Part shown: positions 7,261 to 13,008 of the stretch, in pieces
How positions within the stretch are numbered: position 1 is the stretch's first letter
Layout of the letters: every line of letters begins with the position of its first letter
Source of the DNA: an uncultured Coriobacteriales bacterium
GTDB lineage: Bacteria > Actinomycetota > Coriobacteriia > Coriobacteriales > UMGS124
NCBI GenBank assembly: GCA_934662525.1
Contig: CAKUKJ010000027.1
Span: forward strand, 1-13,008
Length of the DNA: 13,008 bases
Reading direction: 5' to 3'
The notes under the pieces: generated by a model
Told to the model about the DNA's origin: nothing
Seen by the model: the letters and a program-made list of their open reading frames with translations, nothing else
Database searches by the model: none
Program-made: the position numbers and the translations under genes

Positions 7261-7266
7261 AAGGAG
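7261..7266 (+). promoter_or_regulatory. Shine-Dalgarno supporting the GTG start of the transaldolase gene
   Basis: AAGGAG lies five bases before the GTG at 7272. No other start in the frame has such a site, and the resulting N-terminus MKFFLDTAD is the canonical beginning of this family. Confidence 0.85.
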
Positions 7267-7271
7267 CCCTC

Positions 7272-7934
7272 GTGAAGTTCTTTCTCGACACTGCGGATCT
7301 CGACGAGATTCGCGAGGCGGCGTCGTGGGGCGTCGTCGCAGGCGTGACCACCAACCCCTCCCTGTACGCCAAGATCGGCGGCAAGCTCGCCGACTTCGAG
7401 AACCACATCGCGCGCATCTGCGAGATTGTCGACGGTCCCGTCTCCGCTGAGACGACTGCCATGACCCGCGACCAGATCGTGGCCGACGGCCGCCGCCTTG
7501 CCGCCATCGCCCCCAACGTCGTCGTGAAGATCCCCGTGATGGCCGAGGGCCTCGCCGCCACCAAGCAGCTGGCCAGCGAGGGCATCGCCGTCAACATGAC
7601 GCTCGTCTTCTCCGCACCCCAGGCCATCATGGCGGCCCGTGCCGGCGCCCGCTACATCTCCCCGTTCGTCGGCCGCTTTGACGACATCGCCGAGGACGGC
7701 CTCAACCAGCTCTCCGACATCGTCGCGTGCGTCAACAACTATGATTTCGGCCACGAGGTCGAGATTATCGCCGCTTCCGTGCGCTCGCCCCACCATGTGA
7801 CGCAGGCCGCCCTCATGGGTGCCGACATCGCCACCGTTCCCTTTGGTGCGCTGAAGAAGTGCATCGAGCACCCCTTGACCGACCGCGGCCTTGAGCGCTT
7901 CCTGGCTGACTGGAAGAAAGTTGAGCAGGCATGA
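7272..7934 (+). CDS. tal: Transaldolase, small FSA/TalC family
   Basis: The product has 220 residues, the length of the small decameric transaldolase/fructose-6-phosphate aldolase family. Transaldolase moves a dihydroxyacetone unit between sugar phosphates in the non-oxidative pentose phosphate pathway. The family opening FFLDTAD, GVTTNPSLYAK (24-34), the Schiff-base lysine K86 in VVVKIPV, and SPFVGRFDD (130-138) are visible. The position that is Tyr131 in E. coli fructose-6-phosphate aldolase aligns with Phe (F132). Family knowledge links Phe with transaldolase and Tyr with aldolase activity, so transaldolase is favoured. Translation starts at GTG after AAGGAG. The stop overlaps the rho start as ATGA, so the two are co-translated. 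Codon use is strongly GC3-biased, as for a highly expressed gene. Confidence 0.93.
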   Translation: MKFFLDTADLDEIREAASWGVVAGVTTNPSLYAKIGGKLADFENHIARICEIVDGPVSAETTAMTRDQIVADGRRLAAIAPNVVVKIPVMAEGLAATKQLASEGIAVNMTLVFSAPQAIMAARAGARYISPFVGRFDDIAEDGLNQLSDIVACVNNYDFGHEVEIIAASVRSPHHVTQAALMGADIATVPFGALKKCIEHPLTDRGLERFLADWKKVEQA

Positions 7935-9180
7935 TCGAGGATTCCTCGACGGGTGCCGAACAGCTTCAGACCGCGGCCCCGGCCGCTTCCGACGCTGCAC
8001 GGGAATCTACAAGCGCGAGCTCGGAGTCCCAAGACGCCCGTTCCGTCGATGCCGCCCCTGCTGCCGAGCAACAGGGGCCTGCTGAAGCTGCTGGCAAGTC
8101 TGCCGACAAGTCTGACAAGGCGCGCAACGCGCCGCGCCGCCGCAACGCCAACAAGGCAAAGGGCGCCGCAAAGCCTGTAAAGGCCAAGAAGCCCGAGGCC
8201 GTCGAGCCGGTTGTCTCGGACGGGTCCGCCGAACCTGCGGCTGCTCCTGATGGGCAGGACGCCCCCGCTGTCCCCGGGGTTTCGCAGGGGCAGCGAGAGG
8301 GCAAGCCCGAGGACGTCGCTCAACAGGAGCCTTCTGCCAAGCCCGCCGCCAAGCGCTCCCGTTCCCGCAAGGCCCGCGACAATGCGCCGCGTGTCCAAGA
8401 GAAAGAGCCTGCGCAAGTTGTCGCGTCGGCCAAGCAGGACGGCGACCAAACAAGCACCCTCTCCGCGGCAGTGGAGGAAAACCACGCGGTCGATGGGGCA
8501 CCCTCGCCTGATCGGGGGGCGGCCGTCGAGAAACCTGCTGGCTCCGGTCCCAAGCGCCGTCGCATCACTGACGAGTTTGACATCGAGAAGGCCGACGTCG
8601 AGGAGTTGCGCGAGCTCGCACTTCATCGCCGGCGTGGCCGTCCCTCCCCTCAGAAGGAGGAGGCGCGCAAGACCATTCTCGAGGCGCTTGAGAACCCAAC
8701 GCCCGAGTCGCTCAAGGTTGCCCGCGATGCGGCTGCGATTTTGCGCGGCGCCCCCACGCGCAAGAAGCCCCGTCCTTCGCAGGTGGGCGCTGCCGTTGTC
8801 GCCGAGGACACAAAGCCCCAGGCAAACGTTCCTGCAGACACCAAGCCTGCTGAGCAGCCAGAACCTCCTACTTCCGGGCCTGATGGGTCCGAGGCTCTTC
8901 CTGGTTCTTCCTCCCAGCAGGACGGCGCCTCCGAGGCATACGGCGCCCGCCGTCGTCGCCATGACCGTCGGGGCGAGACTCGTACCGACGAGCGCCCGGC
9001 TCAGCAGCAGCGTCCTCGCGACAGCAAGCCTGCCGATGAGGCCCGTCCTCAGCGCCAAGGCAAGCCATACGGCGAGCGTCCCGAGCGTTCCGATCGCCCC
9101 CGCGATGGCAAGTTTGACAAAAAATATGGCAAGAACGACCGCCGCGATCGCAACAACCGCCGCGAGCGCGAGTATGTGAC
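7931..9180 (+). other. N-terminal low-complexity region of Rho (coding subregion)
   Basis: This is the part of the rho frame before the conserved Rho fold. It begins acidic and Ala-rich, has Lys/Arg patches such as APRRRNANKAKGAAKPVKAK, then the Rho_N-like helix pair at residues 208-254. It ends in a strongly charged stretch with YGARRRRHDRRGE and KFDKKYGKNDRRDRNNRRER. Little predicted fold is apparent. RNA binding and self-association are suggested by composition and by better-studied Rho proteins with insertions, not shown here. Confidence 0.65.
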
Positions 9181-10465
9181 GGGCCCGTCGCTTTCGCTCG
9201 AGGAGATCTCCTCGCTTACCGAAGAGGAGCTTCTCGCCAAGGCCGAGGAGCTGGCAGTCTCCCATGACGGCGTCGCCAGCCCCGCTCTTGCCCAGGCTGT
9301 GTATGACGAGCTCTTCCGCCAAGAGGGCTTCTTCTCCTTCACTGGCGTGCTCGAGCTTTCCAACGACGGTACGGGCATTGTTCGTACCAGGGGCTATCTT
9401 GCCAGCGACTCCGACCTGTTTATGCCTGCCGCGCTCATCCGTATCAACGGCCTGCGTCGTGGCGACATGCTTGTGGGCACCGCGAAGGCATCCCGTCCCG
9501 GCGAGAAGCGCCCCGGCGTGTGCAAGGTCTTCCAGGTCAATGGTAAGAACCCCGAGGAGCTGCGCCAGCGCCCCCGCTTCGGCGACCTCACGCCTGTCTT
9601 TCCGAGCGAGCCCCTGCACATGGAGCATGGCAAAGACTCGATCCTCGGGCGCGTCATCGACCTTGTGGCGCCCATCGGCAAGGGTCAGCGCGGACTCATT
9701 GTCTCCCCGCCGAAGGCCGGCAAAACCACGGTTCTTAAAAAGATCGCCGAGTCCATCGCTGCAAACAACCCCGAGGTGCATCTCATCTGCCTGCTGGTAG
9801 ACGAGCGCCCCGAGGAAGTCACCGACATGCAGCGCTCCATTCGCGGCGAGGTCGTGGCCTCGACGTTCGACATGCCGTGCGAAAACCACATCACGGTTTC
9901 CGAGCTCGTCATCGAACGCGCCAAGCGTCTTGTCGAGCAGGGCGAGGACGTCGTCATCTTGCTCGACTCCATCACCCGCCTGGCTCGCGCGTACAACCTC
10001 GCGCAGCCTGCCTCTGGGCGCATCCTTTCGGGCGGCGTCGACTCCACGGCGCTGTACCCGCCCAAGCGTTTCTTGGGTGCGGCTCGCAACATCGAGGACG
10101 GCGGCTCGCTCACCATTCTCGCCTCCGCCCTGGTAGATACGGGCTCCAAGATGGACGAGGTCATCTTCGAGGAGTTCAAGGGCACCGGCAACATGGAGCT
10201 CAAGCTCGACCGCGACCTGGCCGACCGCAGGGTCTTCCCGGCCGTCGACCCCGTCTCGTCGGGCACACGCAAGGAGGAGCTGCTTCTCGACCCGGCAAGC
10301 GCACCTCTTGTCTGGGGCGTCCGCCGTGTTCTTGCGAACATGAACAGCAACGAGCGTGCCATGAACTCGCTCATCAAGGCCCTGCGCGCCACGGCAAACA
10401 ACGAGGAGTTCCTCTTGCGCGCCGCCAAGAAGGCCCAGGGCAACGATTACGTCGGAGACCTCTAG
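7931..10465 (+). CDS. rho: Transcription termination factor Rho with long N-terminal extension
   Basis: The product has 844 residues against about 420 for E. coli Rho, a hexameric RNA-dependent ATPase that ends transcription. The C-terminal half is canonical: helical N-domain about 420-465, cold-shock RNA-binding fold from about 468 (FSFTGVLELSNDG), Walker A PPKAGKT (593-599, K598), Walker B VVILLDS ending at D679-S680, the Q-loop region with SGGVDSTALYPPKRF, and the EEFKGTGNMEL segment. About 415 residues precede this. Residues 1-207 are Ala/Lys/Pro/Glu-rich. A 208-254 stretch (EFDIEKADVEELRELAL, then a basic linker and TILEALE) resembles a second Rho_N unit. Residues about 300-415 are Arg/Asp/Gln-rich. 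Extended Rho N-termini that bind RNA are known in other Actinobacteria. The ATG at 7931 overlaps the transaldolase stop; no strong ribosome site is present, so coupling is likely. Confidence 0.97.
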   Translation: MIEDSSTGAEQLQTAAPAASDAARESTSASSESQDARSVDAAPAAEQQGPAEAAGKSADKSDKARNAPRRRNANKAKGAAKPVKAKKPEAVEPVVSDGSAEPAAAPDGQDAPAVPGVSQGQREGKPEDVAQQEPSAKPAAKRSRSRKARDNAPRVQEKEPAQVVASAKQDGDQTSTLSAAVEENHAVDGAPSPDRGAAVEKPAGSGPKRRRITDEFDIEKADVEELRELALHRRRGRPSPQKEEARKTILEALENPTPESLKVARDAAAILRGAPTRKKPRPSQVGAAVVAEDTKPQANVPADTKPAEQPEPPTSGPDGSEALPGSSSQQDGASEAYGARRRRHDRRGETRTDERPAQQQRPRDSKPADEARPQRQGKPYGERPERSDRPRDGKFDKKYGKNDRRDRNNRREREYVTGPSLSLEEISSLTEEELLAKAEELAVSHDGVASPALAQAVYDELFRQEGFFSFTGVLELSNDGTGIVRTRGYLASDSDLFMPAALIRINGLRRGDMLVGTAKASRPGEKRPGVCKVFQVNGKNPEELRQRPRFGDLTPVFPSEPLHMEHGKDSILGRVIDLVAPIGKGQRGLIVSPPKAGKTTVLKKIAESIAANNPEVHLICLLVDERPEEVTDMQRSIRGEVVASTFDMPCENHITVSELVIERAKRLVEQGEDVVILLDSITRLARAYNLAQPASGRILSGGVDSTALYPPKRFLGAARNIEDGGSLTILASALVDTGSKMDEVIFEEFKGTGNMELKLDRDLADRRVFPAVDPVSSGTRKEELLLDPASAPLVWGVRRVLANMNSNERAMNSLIKALRATANNEEFLLRAAKKAQGNDYVGDL

Positions 10466-10508
10466 GCCTTTTGTCGGTCGGTTTTTGACGCGAGTCGCCT
10501 GCTGCGCA

Positions 10509-10542
10509 ACGCATGGCCGCCTTCGGGCGGCCATGCGTCTTT
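10509..10542 (+). terminator. Hairpin terminator after rho
   Basis: A perfect 13-bp stem (10509-10521 with 10526-10538) closes on a UUCG tetraloop. It starts 44 bases after the rho stop codon. The tail TCTTTCC is only modestly T-rich, so termination may be less efficient than at the csp terminator. Its core ATGGCCGCC...GGCGGCCAT is largely shared with the weaker hairpin in the transaldolase leader. Confidence 0.78.
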
Positions 10543-10578
10543 CCGGGGCCGTTGCGGGACTCTTTGCGGCTTCGTAAA

Positions 10579-10590
10579 TACAATATTGTA
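10579..10590 (+). promoter_or_regulatory. Perfect 12-bp palindrome over the candidate -10 of the unknown gene
   Basis: TACAATATTGTA is exactly self-complementary. Its left half TACAAT is a five-of-six match to a -10 box. It lies 97 nt before the TTG start and 41 nt past the rho terminator stem. No convincing -35 is seen. It could be an operator for a dimeric regulator, or chance in an AT-rich promoter. Confidence 0.4.
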
Positions 10591-10664
10591 AGGGCGCTGG
10601 TAAAACGGTATGCTTAAGGGTGTTAATTGTCGTATCCGTCGTGCCGCAACAAGCCGTGAGCAAC

Positions 10665-10668
10665 GGAG
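10665..10668 (+). promoter_or_regulatory. Shine-Dalgarno favouring a TTG start at 10676
   Basis: GGAG lies seven bases before the TTG at 10676. The in-frame ATG at 10610 has only AAGG about 16 bases upstream. Starting at TTG also places MKRSLPLY and a standard signal peptide at the N-terminus, while the ATG start would add 22 Arg/Cys-containing residues before it. Confidence 0.6.
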
Positions 10669-10675
10669 CTGCATC

Positions 10676-12697
10676 TTGAAACGTTCCCTGCCGTTGTATG
10701 GTGCGGGCCGCCGCGCCTTGTGCGCCGCCGGTCTTGCCTGTGCTTTGAGTTCGGGTCTTGCATGTCTGCCGGCATTGGCCGAGCCCGTCACACAAACCGA
10801 CTCAACCAGCCAACAGGTTTCTGCCGATACCGTGTCTTCCTCCCAACTTGCTGAGCTGTCGGACGCCGCAGGCCAGTCCACGGCAAGTTTGGTCAGACAG
10901 ATTGAAGATTCCCTGTCTCAGCAGGGCATTGCCGCGTCGTATGCAGATTCGGGCGAGAGCATCCTCCCAGTCATGCCGTATATCTTTGGCGCGGCCTCCG
11001 CGCTGGTCGGTGTCGGAGTTTTTGCGGGCGGTTTTGCCCTGCTGCACAAGCATCGCAAGCAGCATGAAGGGGAAGACGTGCAGCCCCATATCCCTGCTGA
11101 GCCCTCCTTCTTCGAGCATTTGCACGATGAGAGACAGACTTCGGCAGCTCACCAACCCGTTGACTCAGCCTCCGCTTCCTGCTCCGCAGGCGTCTTGGGT
11201 AATTCTCCCGACGACACTGCCGCGTTTATTGCCGTCGCGGGCAGGATGAGTCCTACCCAAGCGTGTCAATCGATTCTTTCCGACAGCACCGGTGAATTTA
11301 CGGCGGTGCATACGCCGGCCATGCCTTGTGCTGGGCGTTCGGGTTCCTTCGATGACATCGACGAGCTTGAGAGCCTTGCGATGGGGTATGCGGCCTCATG
11401 CGCTTCCGTCGTCGTGCCGGCGCATGCCGCTTCTTCGCCTCATCCCGATGATTTTGACGACGGTCCTGACGGCGGTCCCGGGCACGGCGCTCCTTTTGCG
11501 GAGCCTGCCCCTGCGGCTCATGCCGCTCCCGCTCGAGAGGCCTATGCGCGCACCGATCTCACAATGCCTTTGGATTGCGTGGGCAAACAGGCCGATGACG
11601 CCTCCGACTTTGTGGCGACGGCGCGCGTGCTTGCGACGGGTGCAGGCGAGGTTCACCGCGTGAACACGCCTAGCAGCCATCTTGCTTTTTCGGGGATGGA
11701 TATCGTAGATGTCGCCGCGACGTTCCACCACGACGAGCCGGCGGCCGACCCGATGGTCTCCCATGACGACTGGCGGGCCGTCGCGCTTGGTGAGTTCCGC
11801 GAAAAGCCGACGGGCCCGTCCAAGCCTGAAAGTGACCTGTCCACCGACGATTACATGGCTCTCATCGCCACGAAGGCCCAGCCTGCCTCATGTGCCAAGC
11901 ATCTGGACTATGTGGCCCCCGTTATCGGGCCTGGCCTTGACCGCGAAGCGGCAACTCGTCGCCAAGAGCTCATGCGGGCATCCGACTCGCCTGCTGCGGC
12001 GCTTCTTGTGGATAGGGACGAAGAGTTTCTTGCTAGTCGGGCAAGGACGCATGGGGAGGCGTCCGTACCGTCGGAGGCGTCCTCTCCCGCCCGCTTCGCC
12101 TCGTCGTCTTCTGTCCAGTCGACGGTACCCACATCCGGGCGTCCTGGTCCCGCAGCGCATGGCTCCTCGGTCTTTCAGCGTGCCGCCGTCGACTTGCAAA
12201 GCAAGGGCGTTCCCTGTGCCAGTGCGTTTGTGCCGCCTCGTTCGCCTGCAAGCACGTCGGTCGTCTCCGACCGCGGACTGGCAGCTGCAATCGCCGCTGC
12301 CAGCAGCGCCTATGCGGCTTTCAACAGTTACACCACGATGACGATTGCTCCCGTGAGCGCAACTGACGTGCCGGCCGCCAAGCAGGAGCGTGCGGACCGT
12401 GCGGCATCCTACGCGGCTGCGGTCTATGGCTCTATCGAACAGCCAGGCTCAGGTTCTGCGCAGTCTGTTCGCGCTATGCGTGAGGCAGTGCCTGCTTCTG
12501 CGGCCCATCATAATCCCGCAGATTATGCGCTGCCCCTTTCTGAGGCATATATCGACCATATGGTGCAGGACGAATTCGACCACCGTCATGACTCACCCGC
12601 ACAGCGCAACGCCGCGCTCGGGCGCATGCAGGTTATAAACGGTTCTGCCGTATCCCCCGTCTCGGTGCGCGAGTCCATGCGTCGCAACAGGGCTTGA
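10676..12697 (+). CDS. Uncharacterised secreted-then-anchored membrane protein with long low-complexity tail
   Basis: I do not recognise this family. From the TTG at 10676 it has 673 residues; from an ATG at 10610 it would have 695. Residues 1-35 form a signal peptide: basic start, hydrophobic core, and ALA before E36. Residues 36-97 are a short Ser/Gln-rich segment. Residues 98-123 (VMPYIFGAASALVGVGVF and onward) form a membrane helix followed by HKHRKQH. By the positive-inside rule, 36-97 lies outside and the ~550-residue remainder in the cytoplasm. The tail is rich in Ala, Ser, Pro, His and Asp, with no enzyme motif seen. Two segments share D-D-x-x-x-F-[IV]-A followed by G-E-[FV]-x-x-V-x-T-P (179-214 and 307-332), hinting at a diverged internal repeat. 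Its rho-side promoter contains a 12-bp palindrome. A frameshift near the 3' end is possible. Confidence 0.72.
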   Translation: MKRSLPLYGAGRRALCAAGLACALSSGLACLPALAEPVTQTDSTSQQVSADTVSSSQLAELSDAAGQSTASLVRQIEDSLSQQGIAASYADSGESILPVMPYIFGAASALVGVGVFAGGFALLHKHRKQHEGEDVQPHIPAEPSFFEHLHDERQTSAAHQPVDSASASCSAGVLGNSPDDTAAFIAVAGRMSPTQACQSILSDSTGEFTAVHTPAMPCAGRSGSFDDIDELESLAMGYAASCASVVVPAHAASSPHPDDFDDGPDGGPGHGAPFAEPAPAAHAAPAREAYARTDLTMPLDCVGKQADDASDFVATARVLATGAGEVHRVNTPSSHLAFSGMDIVDVAATFHHDEPAADPMVSHDDWRAVALGEFREKPTGPSKPESDLSTDDYMALIATKAQPASCAKHLDYVAPVIGPGLDREAATRRQELMRASDSPAAALLVDRDEEFLASRARTHGEASVPSEASSPARFASSSSVQSTVPTSGRPGPAAHGSSVFQRAAVDLQSKGVPCASAFVPPRSPASTSVVSDRGLAAAIAAASSAYAAFNSYTTMTIAPVSATDVPAAKQERADRAASYAAAVYGSIEQPGSGSAQSVRAMREAVPASAAHHNPADYALPLSEAYIDHMVQDEFDHRHDSPAQRNAALGRMQVINGSAVSPVSVRESMRRNRA

Positions 12698-12725
12698 TTC
12701 GCCAGGTTCCACCACGCCTGATGCG

Positions 12726-12953
12726 TTGCATTCGTATGCATCTCATTCAGCGTTTCCTATTGGGCAACAGGCCCGGCCTGACGAGCTCACCGCTCTGCGT
12801 ATGCAAGTATGGGTCGGCCTCCCGGTGTTTCTCGCAATGGTTGCCATCGCTGCCGTTGCGTTGTCCATGGCCATCTCCAAGGTGACAATGATTTGTGTCC
12901 CCTTTGTGAACCTCCCGATCCCGCTTGCCAGAAGGGGGGAGGCGCGCGTATAG
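12726..12953 (+). CDS. Small single-membrane-helix ORF, possibly the frameshifted C-terminus of the preceding gene
   Basis: The frame can start at TTG 12726 (75 residues) or ATG 12801 (50 residues), but neither has a ribosome-binding site. A hydrophobic segment (VGLPVFLAMVAIAAVALSM) is followed by a mixed tail ending ARRGEARV. The frame is open back to the TAA at 12636-12638. The residues just before the TTG (DSPGSTTPDA) continue the Ser/Ala/Pro/His style of the upstream protein, which stops at 12697 in another frame. I therefore favour a single-base frameshift between 12639 and 12697 over an independent small gene, but cannot decide from one sequence. Confidence 0.35.
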   Translation: MHSYASHSAFPIGQQARPDELTALRMQVWVGLPVFLAMVAIAAVALSMAISKVTMICVPFVNLPIPLARRGEARV

Positions 12954-13008
12954 TTCATCCCCGCGCCGCAGCCAGTCGGCGCACGCGAACCCCGAGAACC
13001 GGATACTG
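12954..13008. other. Unassigned right edge
   Basis: These 55 bases carry no recognisable gene start. A 6-bp stem (GCGCCG at 12963-12968 with CGGCGC at 12977-12982, 8-nt loop) is present but has no T-run, so it is not called a terminator. Confidence 0.4.

Larger units (their letters stand above)
6922..7271. other. Divergent intergenic region between tmk and the transaldolase gene
   Basis: This gap of about 350 bp holds no convincing gene. It carries a candidate -10 box for tmk near its left end, a candidate extended -10 promoter for the transaldolase gene at 7145-7153, and a small GC-rich hairpin at 7182-7197 (6-bp stem GCCGCC/GGCGGC around TATG). It also has a 20-codon open frame at 7179-7241, ATG to TAA, with six arginines. 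That frame has no ribosome-binding site and is not called as a gene. I see nothing specific between about 6980 and 7110. Confidence 0.6.

Noticed and set aside
7739..10795. 1018-codon minus-strand open frame
   Set aside because: It is antisense to the end of the transaldolase gene and all of rho. The rho frame is conserved and certain, so this is a mirror of its codon bias.
12963..12982. Hairpin at the right edge as a terminator
   Set aside because: The stem is only 6 bp with an 8-nt loop and no T-run follows.
1..13008. tRNA, rRNA, CRISPR array, IS element, prophage or attachment site
   Set aside because: I looked for cloverleaf arms with TTCGA-type loops, regularly spaced direct repeats and transposase or integrase motifs and found none. 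The low-complexity repeats in ricT and rho are coding.

Overview
The window looks like a chromosomal housekeeping segment from a GC-rich Actinomycetota bacterium. The class Coriobacteriia (the Collinsella/Olsenella type) is my best guess. That rests on gene content, codon style, a formate-THF ligase/FolD pair, and a Rho factor and a RicT that both carry long basic low-complexity extensions. It is an inference from family knowledge, not a database match. I see no IS element, prophage, CRISPR array, tRNA or rRNA.

Layout. (1) 1-958, plus strand: the last 28 codons of formate-tetrahydrofolate ligase (fhs), then folD one base later, forming a C1-folate operon. (2) 1166-1369, plus strand: a monocistronic cold-shock protein gene with its own leader and a strong UUCG-loop terminator. 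(3) 6921-1454, minus strand: tmk -> holB -> ricT -> a Ddl-like ATP-grasp gene -> a Cof-type HAD phosphatase gene. The genes overlap or sit close together (4-nt and 13-nt overlaps, then 62-nt and 17-nt gaps), so they probably form one operon. tmk-holB-ricT is an order shared with Firmicutes such as Bacillus subtilis. (4) 6922-7271: a divergent control region with candidate promoters for both sides. (5) 7272-10465, plus strand: a small transaldolase gene coupled by an ATGA overlap to rho, followed by a hairpin terminator. (6) 10676-12697, plus strand: an unrecognised gene for a protein with a signal peptide, one membrane segment and a long acidic/Ala-Ser-rich tail. It is followed at once by an open frame with another hydrophobic segment that may be its frameshifted C-terminus. 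The last 55 bases hold nothing I can name.

How the genes fit together. tmk and holB serve DNA replication (dTTP supply and the clamp-loader delta-prime subunit). ricT belongs to the Y-complex that modulates RNase Y in B. subtilis. rho ends transcription. RNA fate is therefore represented on both sides of the divergent promoter, and both of its proteins, RicT and Rho, carry large Arg/Gln/Lys-rich disordered regions absent from textbook homologues.

The most unusual items are: the Ddl homologue that has lost its metal-binding and glycine-loop residues; the ~270-residue RicT tail; the ~415-residue Rho N-terminus with a second Rho_N-like segment; the uncharacterised membrane protein with its probable TTG start and possible frameshift; and a perfect 12-bp palindrome in that gene's promoter region. 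I see no clearly new multi-gene system.
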